Below, one piece after another: positions 52,497 to 60,829 of a DNA stretch of 64,000 nt. A program made the position numbers and the translations under genes. Below the pieces are notes generated by a model, which did no database searches, was not told the origin of the DNA, and was given only the letters and a program-made list of their open reading frames with translations. The DNA is from Candidatus Gastranaerophilales bacterium HUM_9. Lineage in GTDB: Bacteria > Cyanobacteriota > Vampirovibrionia > Gastranaerophilales > Gastranaerophilaceae. The stretch covers positions 109,352-173,351 of the forward strand of contig DABG01000002.1 of assembly GCA_002103075.1 (NCBI GenBank), read 5' to 3'. The first letter of the stretch is position 1. Each line of letters starts with the position of its first letter.

Positions 52497-52646
52497 GGGG
52501 GATTCTTCGGTCGTTGCACTCCCTCTGAATGACAATCTGGATACGTCATTCAGAGCGTGCTGTAAGTACTTTATAATGCAAGCGTGGAATCCCTGTAAAC
52601 ATGTTCAATGGGATCCTTCGGTCGTTTTACTCCCTCTGGATGACAG
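52497..52646. repeat. Family B repeats, right flank of the GIY-YIG gene
   Basis: A right half-unit (GGGGATTCTTCGGTCG to CTCTGAATGAC, 52497-52534) is followed by a full palindromic unit (52545-52646, CGTCATTCAGAGCG to CTCTGGATGAC). The full unit lies one base from the stop codon of the Fic gene. Confidence 0.85.
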
Positions 52647-52647
52647 T

Positions 52648-53253
52648 TTAAAAATCCGACATCCTATATTCGTTATAACCCTCATAGTTATAACTTGCGT
52701 CGATACCTTTCATATAAACTTCTCTATCATTAATCTTATCTGTCAAAGCGGCTTTCAACAAAACCTTTATCTCAACATCTTTGATTGGACTGCGTTCCAT
52801 TGCCAACAAATAATCTTCTTTATCAACCTTTGACCAATCAACAACCATACCCAACTCAGTCTTTAATATCAAATCCAACCAAATTCTCGTACTTCTTCCG
52901 TTTCCCTCTCTAAAAGGGTGTGCTACATTCATCTCAACATATTTTTCAATTATTTCATCAAAGGTGGTCTGTGGCATTTTATCAATGTTTTTCAATGCAA
53001 CCTCTAAATACATCACTGGTGCAAACCTAAAATTTCCTTTGGCTATATTTACTTCTCTTATCTTACCTGCAAAGTCATAAATTTCGCCAAACAAATATTC
53101 ATGGATTTTTGCTAATGTTTCAAACATGCCTGCCGTCATATTATCTAATAGACCCAATTCAAATAACTCCAAGGCTTTCTTCTTACTAATTTTCTCTTCC
53201 ACATTAGCAAGTTCTGAACTTGAAGTTATAGCCAATTTATTTTCCAATACCAT
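52648..53253 (-). CDS. Fic/DOC family protein (AMP transferase type)
   Basis: A 201-residue Fic-domain protein with the complete active-site motif HPFREGNGRSTRIW (HxFx(D/E)GNGRxxR). Fic enzymes with this motif transfer AMP or another nucleotide moiety to target hydroxyls. It also has YDFAGKIREVNIAKGNFRFA, MNVAHPF, and an N-terminal ISKKKALELFELGLLD helix. No inhibitory (S/T)xxxE(G/N) helix is obvious. The ATG at 53253 has AAGGA eight bases upstream. It may be the toxin of a FicTA-like pair, but no antitoxin gene flanks it. Alternatively it is a housekeeping Fic protein. Confidence 0.92.
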   Translation of the reverse strand: MVLENKLAITSSSELANVEEKISKKKALELFELGLLDNMTAGMFETLAKIHEYLFGEIYDFAGKIREVNIAKGNFRFAPVMYLEVALKNIDKMPQTTFDEIIEKYVEMNVAHPFREGNGRSTRIWLDLILKTELGMVVDWSKVDKEDYLLAMERSPIKDVEIKVLLKAALTDKINDREVYMKGIDASYNYEGYNEYRMSDF

Positions 53254-53351
53254 TAACAAAATCCTTTTTGTGAATTATAGCATATATATTAAAGTTTTTC
53301 TATTTTTTATGTAGTTACACATTTATAAAAAATTCTCAAAGAAACACTCGA

Positions 53352-53622
53352 AACATGTTTGCAGGGATTCCGAAATAAATTCGGAATGACTGTTATTATT
53401 TAATTTTAGTCACCCTGAACTGCGGATTTTGTGTAGAGTGAGGACATAGTCCGAAACTCGAAGTAGCACGGAGCATAGCGAATAATATTTGCAGAGCAAA
53501 TTAAATGAGCGACTGCGTAGTGTGAAACAATAATTCAAGACCGTTTCAGGGTCTCCTCAACATCTTTATAGGGATTCCACGCTTGCTTTATAGAAATATT
53601 TGCAGACCGCTCTGAATGACAG
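53352..53622. repeat. Three repeats filling the 53254-53639 gap (families C, D and B)
   Basis: Inverted family C at 53352-53391 (GGGATTCCGAA to CGGAATGAC). Family D in its long form at 53409-53555 (GTCACCCTGAAC to TTTCAGGGTCTCC), with unrelated sequence between the arms. Inverted family B at 53569-53622 (GGGATTCCACGCTTGC to CTCTGAATGAC). Confidence 0.8.
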
Positions 53623-53639
53623 TTTAAAATAGTTTGAAC

Positions 53640-54707
53640 CTATCTCATCTTTCCTTTAGGATCCAAAATATCTCTTACTGTATCGCCAATCAAGTTAAAG
53701 CAAAGTACTGCAACAAAAATCAACACCCCAGGGGTTAAAAGCCAAGGTCTATACAAAATATTTATATACTCCTGTGCCTCTTTCAACATATTCCCCCAAC
53801 TAGCGTCAGGTTGTTGTATACCCAACCCCAAGAAACTCAACCCAGACTCTGACAAAATATATGATGGAACACTTAAAGTCATTGCAATAATTACATAGCT
53901 AGTCGTCTGTGGCAAAATATGTTTTAAAATAATTCTCATCTTAGAAGCACCAATAGTTCTTGCCGCCTGTACAAACTCTTCGTTCTTTATAGAAAGCACC
54001 ATACCTCTAACAACTCTTGCAAATCCTGCCCAACCAATTAATGCAAGGATTACAACAATCAAAGTAAATCTCTGTGTACTTGTCATATTCGCAGGTAAAA
54101 TAGATGCAAGTATAATCAACAAGTAAAAACTAGGTATTGCCATAACAGCTTCTGCAAATCGCATCATCAAAACGTCAACCATTCCGCCAAAATATCCAGA
54201 AATACCGCCATAAATTAACCCAATAGGGAACAAGATAAACAATGCCAAAAATCCAATAGTCAAAGATATTCTACCCCCAAACAAAAGTCTAGAAAATACA
54301 TCTCGACCGTTTATATCAGTTCCTAACAAGAATAATCGTCCGTCCCTATCGGTTCCAAACAAATGGATTGAACAAGGCACAACCCCACAAATTTTGTACT
54401 GTTCACCTCTAGCAAACAATTTTACATAATGTTTTTTAGAAGTATCCAATGTATAAATATTTTGATAAAGTTTTGGTTCAAATGTCCTCTTGTAATTATA
54501 AAAATAAGGTTTTGAAAATTTACCATTTTCATCTATCAAATAAATTGTAGATGGTGGAGCATAAGACAAACTCCTATCTGAAAAGTTATTAGAATAAGGT
54601 GCAATAAAATTAGCAAACAATATGCACACATACATAAATATTAAAATAATTAGTGCAACAGATGCAAACTTATCTTTAAAAATCTGTCTGATAATCTCTT
54701 TAAACAT
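53640..54707 (-). CDS. Peptide ABC transporter permease (OppC/DppC type)
   Basis: A 355-residue inner-membrane permease. The N-terminal OppC segment (ALIILIFMYVCILFANFIAP) is followed by a ~90-residue soluble insert. The BPD_transp_1 domain then contains LGTDINGRDVFSRLLFGGRI and the EAA motif RTIGASKMRIILKHILPQ, and ends SFLGLGIQQPDASWGNML. The insert between the first helix and LGTD is longer than in standard OppC and is not recognisable. It is the last gene of a binding protein-OppB-OppC operon without ATPases. Confidence 0.92.
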   Translation of the reverse strand: MFKEIIRQIFKDKFASVALIILIFMYVCILFANFIAPYSNNFSDRSLSYAPPSTIYLIDENGKFSKPYFYNYKRTFEPKLYQNIYTLDTSKKHYVKLFARGEQYKICGVVPCSIHLFGTDRDGRLFLLGTDINGRDVFSRLLFGGRISLTIGFLALFILFPIGLIYGGISGYFGGMVDVLMMRFAEAVMAIPSFYLLIILASILPANMTSTQRFTLIVVILALIGWAGFARVVRGMVLSIKNEEFVQAARTIGASKMRIILKHILPQTTSYVIIAMTLSVPSYILSESGLSFLGLGIQQPDASWGNMLKEAQEYINILYRPWLLTPGVLIFVAVLCFNLIGDTVRDILDPKGKMR

Positions 54708-54710
54708 TAC

Positions 54711-55676
54711 TTACCCCCTAACCCTTGGGTCAGTGATAATCAAAAGAATATCAGCCAACAAATTGCCTAACACCAACATAATAGAACCTATCATCAAAGA
54801 CGCCATAACAAGATTGATATCAGATTTCATAACAGCTTCAAGTATAAGTCTGCCTAACCCTGGGTACTGAAAAACATATTCAGTTAAAGCTGCCCCACTC
54901 AACAAACCTGCGAACTCAAACCCCAATAACGTAATCATAGGATTCATAGCATTTCTTAATGCATGTTTAAAAATCACCTTAAACTCAGATAACCCTTTCG
55001 CTCTTGCAAACTTGATATAATCGCTATCCAAAACTTCAAGCATATTTGCTCTCATCTGACGTTGCAACCCTGCCAAAGATATAGTAAACAAAACCGTTAC
55101 AGGTAACACCAAATGTTTTGATATATCAAGAACCTTACCGAAAAAGTTCATATCGTTAAAGTCATAACTTGTCAAACCACCAACAGGGAACCAACCAGTT
55201 TTAACAGCAAAAATAAGTAACAATATAGCAAAGAAGAACGACGGAATAGCCATTCCAATACTAGAGAATATAGTAAGTATCCTATCATACTTACTCTTAT
55301 TAAAAACCGCACCCAACACCCCTAAAGGTATGCCAACAATCCAAGTCATAAATATAACAATACTTGTCAAAAGTAATGTATTAGGAATTCTTTCTGCAAG
55401 TTTTACAGAAACTTTTTCACCGCTAGAAGTTATCCCCAAATCACCTCTAACAAATGAACTTGCCCATAGTCCATATTGAACAATAATAGGTTTATCAAGT
55501 CCAAGTCTAGCTCTTTCTTTTGCTAATGTTTCTTGAGAAATTGATGGATTTAATCTCAATTCAGCCAACGGGTCAACCGGTGATAACCTTATAATGAAAA
55601 AACTGATTATTGATACAATAAACAACAAAGGAATGGTTTGAAGTATTCGTTTTAATATAAATTTGTAAAACTTCAT
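54711..55676 (-). CDS. Peptide ABC transporter permease (OppB/DppB type)
   Basis: A 321-residue permease with the OppB N-terminus ILKRILQTIPLLFIVSIISF, the loop RLSPVDPLAELR, six membrane helices and the EAA loop FARAKGLSEFKVIFKHALRN. It ends LVLGNLLADILLIITDPRVR. It forms the transport channel together with OppC. It overlaps the end of the binding-protein gene by one base and lies three bases before the OppC gene. Complete and normal in length. Confidence 0.94.
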   Translation of the reverse strand: MKFYKFILKRILQTIPLLFIVSIISFFIIRLSPVDPLAELRLNPSISQETLAKERARLGLDKPIIVQYGLWASSFVRGDLGITSSGEKVSVKLAERIPNTLLLTSIVIFMTWIVGIPLGVLGAVFNKSKYDRILTIFSSIGMAIPSFFFAILLLIFAVKTGWFPVGGLTSYDFNDMNFFGKVLDISKHLVLPVTVLFTISLAGLQRQMRANMLEVLDSDYIKFARAKGLSEFKVIFKHALRNAMNPMITLLGFEFAGLLSGAALTEYVFQYPGLGRLILEAVMKSDINLVMASLMIGSIMLVLGNLLADILLIITDPRVRG

Positions 55677-57550
55677 TATTTTCTGGCTCCTTTATTGTTA
55701 TTATCAATATAAATTTCTACGATATTATGCGTCAATCCAGATAATGACGATGGATAAACATTTTTAAACTTGTTTCTTATTGCATAAATCCTAATCGGTG
55801 AATATAAGTATATGATTGGTTTTTGATTATAAATAATCTCCTGATACTTGTCATAGTATTTTTTTCTAGATTTGAAATCAAGCACCAACGCTCCTTTATC
55901 AAAGATTTCATCAATTTGTTTTTCCCAATCCAATCTATCAGTCACAGGTCTATTAACTGGACGTTGGTTAAACAAATGAAGTGGACCACCAGAATACCAA
56001 ACATTTTTGCCATTATGAGGTTCAACAGGAGTACCAGTTAAACCAAGTATAACCATATCCCAATCGTAAGAATTTGTAATCTTATTAACCAAGGAATTAA
56101 ACTCAATCGGTTTAAAATTAACCTGCATACCTAGTTCTGCAAGATCCTGTTTAAGCATAACACCTAATGCTTCACGTTCAGTATTACCTGCGTTTGTATA
56201 CAAATCAAACTCTACAAGATGTCCCGACTTATCATATAATTTGCCGTTACGTTCATAAAATCCGCTTTTGTGCAAATAGTATTTTGCTAATTTTAAGTCC
56301 TTATTATGACCTTTTAAATTTTTATTCACAAACACAGAATTCTGAGTTTCAGCCGTAAACAAAGGTGTTGCCATACCGTTTGCGATATTCTGAACCATAC
56401 TTTTCCTATCTATAGCATAGTCAATCGCACGTCTAAAATTGATATCCCCAAACCATTTTTGTTTAACAGGATTTACATAATATTTTTTAACCCCTTTTTC
56501 AACATAACTTCTGTTATTAAGGTTAATCGTTACAAACATAGTGCCTGTATCAGCACCAAGATTATAAATAATATAATCAGAGTTGTTTTCACGTGCTTTA
56601 TATCGTGCGACATTTCCACCTTTTAATGAAATCTCATCGAGTTCACCTGCTTCAAATTTCAAAATTTCGTTATTCAAATCGCCAACAATCAAATAAACAA
56701 TCTTATCCAAATAAGGTAGTTTTTTACAGTTTTTATTTATCTCATAATAATTAGGGTTCTTTTCAAAAATAACTCTTTGAGCAGGCACATATTCTTTCAG
56801 TCTAAATGCACCACTAGACACAATCGTTGCAGGGTCAGTATTTGAAGACAAAAATCTATCAAAATTTGCTTTCCAATGTTTATCTTTTGTAAAATAATGT
56901 TTTGGAGCAATCGGAGTAGACAACATTCTCAAAAACGGTGCAAACTGTTTCTTTACAGTAAACATAACAGTATAGTTATCAATCTTTGTCAACTTTGGAA
57001 GTTCACCGTCAATAATCATACTATCACGAGTAGATGTATTACCAAGTCCGGCAAAGATAATATCGTTCCACGTAAACATCACATCATCTGCTGTAATAGG
57101 CTTTCCATCAGACCATTTTAAGCCTTTTCTAAGTTCAATAATATAATTATTACCTTTTATCTTCACCGATTTAGCCAACTTAGGTATAACGTCACCATTC
57201 ATAGGATTAGACGTAAACAACCCGTCATACATCATCTCAGCCATACTAGATGAAGTTGCATCAGTAGATGTAAACGGGTTAAAAGTCTTTGGTCCTTCTC
57301 CAATTGTTGAAGTAACAAATTTCCCGCCAAATTTACCCACAGGAGTCTGCGATTGAAGATAATCAACCCCATTTATTGTAACTGTCTTTGGAAGTGGATA
57401 ATTACCATTGATTTTTTGTGCTAATGGATTTTCTTTAATGTTTGATGTATCAATTGTATATCTAGAGTTCAAAGTATCTCTTCTTACACAAAGTACGAAA
57501 CTCAATATAATCAAACAAACAATTGAAACTAATACCCACACTTTTTTCAT
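55676..57550 (-). CDS. Peptide ABC transporter substrate-binding protein (SBP family 5)
   Basis: A 624-residue periplasmic binding protein that delivers peptides or similar ligands to the two permeases. Signal or anchor helix at residues 4-20 (VWVLVSIVCLIILSFVLCVR). The SBP_bac_5 domain follows, with TSTIGEGPKTFNPFTSTDAT, LKWSDGKPITADDVMFTWND, FRRAIDYAIDRKSMVQNIAN, and a C-terminal IIYNQKPIIYLYSPIRIYAI. The start at 57550 gives the signal sequence and coincides with the +1 of an extended -10. Ligand unknown. ATPase subunits must be elsewhere in the genome. Confidence 0.92.
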   Translation of the reverse strand: MKKVWVLVSIVCLIILSFVLCVRRDTLNSRYTIDTSNIKENPLAQKINGNYPLPKTVTINGVDYLQSQTPVGKFGGKFVTSTIGEGPKTFNPFTSTDATSSSMAEMMYDGLFTSNPMNGDVIPKLAKSVKIKGNNYIIELRKGLKWSDGKPITADDVMFTWNDIIFAGLGNTSTRDSMIIDGELPKLTKIDNYTVMFTVKKQFAPFLRMLSTPIAPKHYFTKDKHWKANFDRFLSSNTDPATIVSSGAFRLKEYVPAQRVIFEKNPNYYEINKNCKKLPYLDKIVYLIVGDLNNEILKFEAGELDEISLKGGNVARYKARENNSDYIIYNLGADTGTMFVTINLNNRSYVEKGVKKYYVNPVKQKWFGDINFRRAIDYAIDRKSMVQNIANGMATPLFTAETQNSVFVNKNLKGHNKDLKLAKYYLHKSGFYERNGKLYDKSGHLVEFDLYTNAGNTEREALGVMLKQDLAELGMQVNFKPIEFNSLVNKITNSYDWDMVILGLTGTPVEPHNGKNVWYSGGPLHLFNQRPVNRPVTDRLDWEKQIDEIFDKGALVLDFKSRKKYYDKYQEIIYNQKPIIYLYSPIRIYAIRNKFKNVYPSSLSGLTHNIVEIYIDNNNKGARK

Positions 57551-57556
57551 AAGTAT

Positions 57557-57565
57557 AGAATAGCA
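57557..57565 (-). promoter_or_regulatory. Extended -10 promoter of the peptide transporter operon, leaderless
   Basis: Minus strand: TG-C-TATTCT, ATACTT, ATG. No Shine-Dalgarno before the ATG. Confidence 0.55.
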
Positions 57566-57748
57566 CAAACTTTAAAATATTTATAATAATCAACAGGATA
57601 TATTTACCGTTTAGATAATTCCGGTATTAAACCTTTTAAATAATTAAAAATTTCCCATTATTAGTTGTTCAAGATTTAATGGAACTTCATAAAACAACAC
57701 TTAATTATCCTATTATACAAATCCACAAATTTGTAATAACAAGCACTA

Positions 57749-58678
57749 TTACGCTTTTAAAGCAGCATTTAATCTTTCAAGTTTACGTTTTCTTGCTTCA
57801 TCTTTTTGAAAAATCATTATATATTCGTGTTTAAAGGTGTTAAATCCACCAGCTAATGCTCTATATCTCCAAAGATTTGCATCTTTACCTTTTGCTTTTT
57901 CATTGCCTTGCATATCTTTAACAATTGTTGCTTTATGAACAAAACCTAAACGTTTCATACGTTCTTGGCATTCAAAACCTAAAGAAATAATTTCTCCATT
58001 TGCGTATTTATCTCCGATTACAAGTGCTGCAAATCGTTTGTCTTCTAATAAGTCATAACCGTTTTTAGCAACTTTTTCAAACCCATCATAAAATTCTTCT
58101 GTTGTAGCACAATTAGACAAGTCTTCTTCTTTGTCAGAGAATTTAATAATATCATCATAAGGTGGGTGCAATATTAATAATTGAGCTTTTTCAACACGCA
58201 TAATATCTAATCTTGCCTTGATTTTTTCTTTAGCAATTTCGCTTGAAGAATCTGCACAGATAACATTTACATCTGTAACGAGTTGTTTAGGTGTAAATTT
58301 TTCAGATACTAATTCTGCTTGTTCTTCTTTTAATTCAACACCAATACAACGTCTATTCATATTGATAGCTTCTATACCTGATGTTCCTGAACCAAAGAAT
58401 AAATCAAGAACAACGTCGTTTTCTTTTGTATATCTATGATAAAACTGTTGAACAATTTGAGGTATAAAATTGCCGTGGTACTCATTTGAATGTCCACCCT
58501 CTTTAAGACGATTAGGAAACTCCCACAACGTGTCAGTTTTTACATAATCGTAGTCTTTCCAACTTTTTAAGTTGATATCGTTGTATGCAGTAGTTTTTAC
58601 TTCCTTTGCAACCTTTAAATCAGGCTTTTGTTGTACTTCAAGCACCTTTGCAAGGTTAGAATTTGTTCGTCTTACCAT
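57749..58678 (-). CDS. Orphan DNA methyltransferase (N4/N6 type)
   Basis: A 309-residue SAM-dependent DNA methylase. Motif I (VVLDLFFGSGTSGIEAINMN, GVEL) precedes the catalytic motif IV, here LILHPPYDDIIKFS instead of the usual DPPY/NPPY. WEFPNRLKEGGHSNEYHG before motif I matches the family of site-specific N4-cytosine/N6-adenine enzymes. The ATG at 58678 has GGAGAG nine bases upstream. No restriction endonuclease or specificity subunit is next to it, so it is an orphan or regulatory methylase. The target sequence cannot be predicted. Confidence 0.87.
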   Translation of the reverse strand: MVRRTNSNLAKVLEVQQKPDLKVAKEVKTTAYNDINLKSWKDYDYVKTDTLWEFPNRLKEGGHSNEYHGNFIPQIVQQFYHRYTKENDVVLDLFFGSGTSGIEAINMNRRCIGVELKEEQAELVSEKFTPKQLVTDVNVICADSSSEIAKEKIKARLDIMRVEKAQLLILHPPYDDIIKFSDKEEDLSNCATTEEFYDGFEKVAKNGYDLLEDKRFAALVIGDKYANGEIISLGFECQERMKRLGFVHKATIVKDMQGNEKAKGKDANLWRYRALAGGFNTFKHEYIMIFQKDEARKRKLERLNAALKA

Positions 58679-58800
58679 ATAAATATTCTCTCCATTCCCA
58701 ATATATTGATTGTAATAAATTATTGGGTTTTTTGTATCAAACATTTATATGAGTTTTTTCAAGTTTTCTACATTATTTCAATGATATTATGAAATATGTT

Positions 58801-58977
58801 CGCAGGGATTCCGAAACAAGTTCCATTACTGTCCATGATAATTTTAAACCGTCATTCAGAGCGTGTTGTAATTTTTTTTGTAACGCAAGCGTGGAATCCC
58901 TATAAAGATGTTATAGAGACCCTGAAACGAGTTCAGGGTGACTAGGACTAAATAATAACAGTCATTCCGAACTTGTT
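58801..58977. repeat. Repeats filling the 58745-58980 gap
   Basis: Partial family C at 58801-58822, the string TGTCCATGATAATTTTAA (58830-58847; also at 7627-7644), family B at 58849-58912, and short family D at 58915-58945. A family C fragment abuts the stop codon of the next gene (58960-58980). Confidence 0.8.
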
Positions 58978-58980
58978 TTA

Positions 58981-60597
58981 CTAAACCATAAACTTATGGA
59001 CACGACGATTTAAGTCGGCTTTTGTAATCTTGCCATCGCCGTCCATATCAAGACCCGCATTAGCTTTATAATACAATTCATTCGATGAAGTTAAAACATT
59101 TCTATTAGCTCTACCAGGGAGGAATACTAATGAATACAAATCACCTGCTGACATTGGACCATCACCCATTTTGTAGGCTTTTTTATTCATCTTATAGAAT
59201 TTAGCTACATAATCAAGCTGGTCATAAGCACTCATTTTTGCTAATTTATCAGTCGAAGTACCTAGAGCTTTTGCTGTTCGTGGCATAAATTGAATAAGAC
59301 CAGTTGCACCACCATTCGAGTTTCTAGCAGATGCGTTTAAGCCACATTCAGAATTCATTACCCCAAGCAATTCGTTAGGATCACATTTCAAGTCTTTTGA
59401 TATTGCTACAACTTTTGCAAAGAACTTATGGTCAAGTCCGTTTTTCTTTGCTTTTGAAGCCCAACGTTTTTCAACAGCATTAACGGCTTCTTCACTATAG
59501 TTGCTTTCATCAAATACATACGTGTCGTCACCATTTCCATAAGATTCTGCTGTTGCAGCTGACTCTGTTTGAATTTGATTAATTGCGTATGTTTGAGCCA
59601 ATCTCAAATCACTCAAGTTTTGACTATATTTTTCAATATCTTTTGTACAAGATGCTTGTTCCATCTCAATTTTTTTATTTATTTGTTCAATTTTTGCCTT
59701 TATGGAACTACTTTGTGCTGATATATCTCGTTGATATGATTTCAAATTTTGACTTACTGTAGAAATTTGTCTAAGGTTACCTGAATATTTTCTTTGCAAT
59801 GAATTCAAACTCTTTCCAAGTTTATCAACTGTTTTTTGTGCATTATTGTAATCTGACGTGTAATCAGTTTCATCATCAGGATTATTTTGTGCAGCCTCAA
59901 TATTATCTTGAATATTTTCATAATCAGCATTCGCACTGTCTAATTCAGATTGAGTATTTTGAATTTTTGCTTGAATATCTGACTGTTCAGAGTTCAATTT
60001 TTTTAGTTTTTCATTTTCTTTTGCATATTTTGCTTTCAAATCAGCACTAACATTATTATCATTTTGAACAAGCTGATTTATTTCATTATGGTAATTCATC
60101 ATAATTTGAATAGAATTTTCTTGACGTCTTGTTGTAAGTGCCTCTATTGATGAAATCTGATGATCTAATGATTGCAAATAATTATTTGCAGAATCACCGT
60201 TTGGAGATTCTTTTGACATAGCTGTCTTATACATTTTTTCTGGAGTATCAATTTTGTTTTCAGAAGCTACTTTTTGTTCATAATTATTTAACAAAACTTT
60301 TAAATCAGAATCAGTCATATTATCTTCACCGTCTGTTTTATCAAGATTTGAAAATTGTTTTATTTCATCAGCATCTAAAGAATCTTCTTCGCCCTCTTTT
60401 GCTTTATTAATATTTATCATATCAAACAAATCGCTTGCTATTGATTCTGTTTTGTCTGCATCAAAAATCGAAACTCCATCTAACTCATTTGTTGTATCAG
60501 GGTTTTTACACATTTCTGAATACGCATTAATGAATTGAGCTTTTGTCATTCCAACTTTAAATAAATTTTTCAAAAAATCAATATTAAAGTTTTGCAT
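58981..60597 (-). CDS. Lytic transglycosylase with coiled coil and EF-hand-like motifs
   Basis: A 538-residue protein. The N-terminal ~135 residues contain Asp-rich EF-hand-like segments (DADEIKQFSNLDKTDGED). A long coiled coil follows (about 160-335). Next is an SLT-type transglycosylase domain with catalytic Glu in LLGVMNSECGLNASARN and GGATGLIQFMPRTAKALG. The C-terminus has a canonical EF-hand loop, DMDGDGKITKADL. It would cut peptidoglycan glycan strands, with calcium a likely ligand. There is no N-terminal signal peptide, so export would need another route. The start at 60597 follows GAGGTG; an upstream extension has no support. Confidence 0.85.
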   Translation of the reverse strand: MQNFNIDFLKNLFKVGMTKAQFINAYSEMCKNPDTTNELDGVSIFDADKTESIASDLFDMININKAKEGEEDSLDADEIKQFSNLDKTDGEDNMTDSDLKVLLNNYEQKVASENKIDTPEKMYKTAMSKESPNGDSANNYLQSLDHQISSIEALTTRRQENSIQIMMNYHNEINQLVQNDNNVSADLKAKYAKENEKLKKLNSEQSDIQAKIQNTQSELDSANADYENIQDNIEAAQNNPDDETDYTSDYNNAQKTVDKLGKSLNSLQRKYSGNLRQISTVSQNLKSYQRDISAQSSSIKAKIEQINKKIEMEQASCTKDIEKYSQNLSDLRLAQTYAINQIQTESAATAESYGNGDDTYVFDESNYSEEAVNAVEKRWASKAKKNGLDHKFFAKVVAISKDLKCDPNELLGVMNSECGLNASARNSNGGATGLIQFMPRTAKALGTSTDKLAKMSAYDQLDYVAKFYKMNKKAYKMGDGPMSAGDLYSLVFLPGRANRNVLTSSNELYYKANAGLDMDGDGKITKADLNRRVHKFMV

Positions 60598-60652
60598 AGT
60601 CACCTCACAATGTTTCTCTCTTAATTTTATAAAAACCATGATATAGCTTGAA

Positions 60653-60680
60653 ATTTCAGACGTCCAATAAATATTTACAT
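60653..60680 (-). promoter_or_regulatory. Conserved upstream element of the transglycosylase gene: ATGTAA-N13-GTCTGAAAT
   Basis: Minus strand: ATGTAA (60675-60680), 13 bases, GTCTGAAAT (60653-60661), as at 51918-51945. A TTACGTAA palindrome (60676-60686 region) overlaps the first half. Confidence 0.58.
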
Positions 60681-60829
60681 TACGTAACATATCTATTCCC
60701 ATTAATTATTAATATTTAAATTTTTTATTAAACTTTGTAAAAATTTTAAAATTTTTGAAATTTGAATATAAAAAAGAGTTTTTTAACTCATATATAATAT
60801 CCGCACAAATAAGGAGAAGTTATTTAAAT

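Noticed and set aside
51963..52646. CRISPR array, considered because of recurring units
   Set aside because: The repeats are palindromic, irregularly spaced and lack unique spacers of even length; no cas genes occur in the window.
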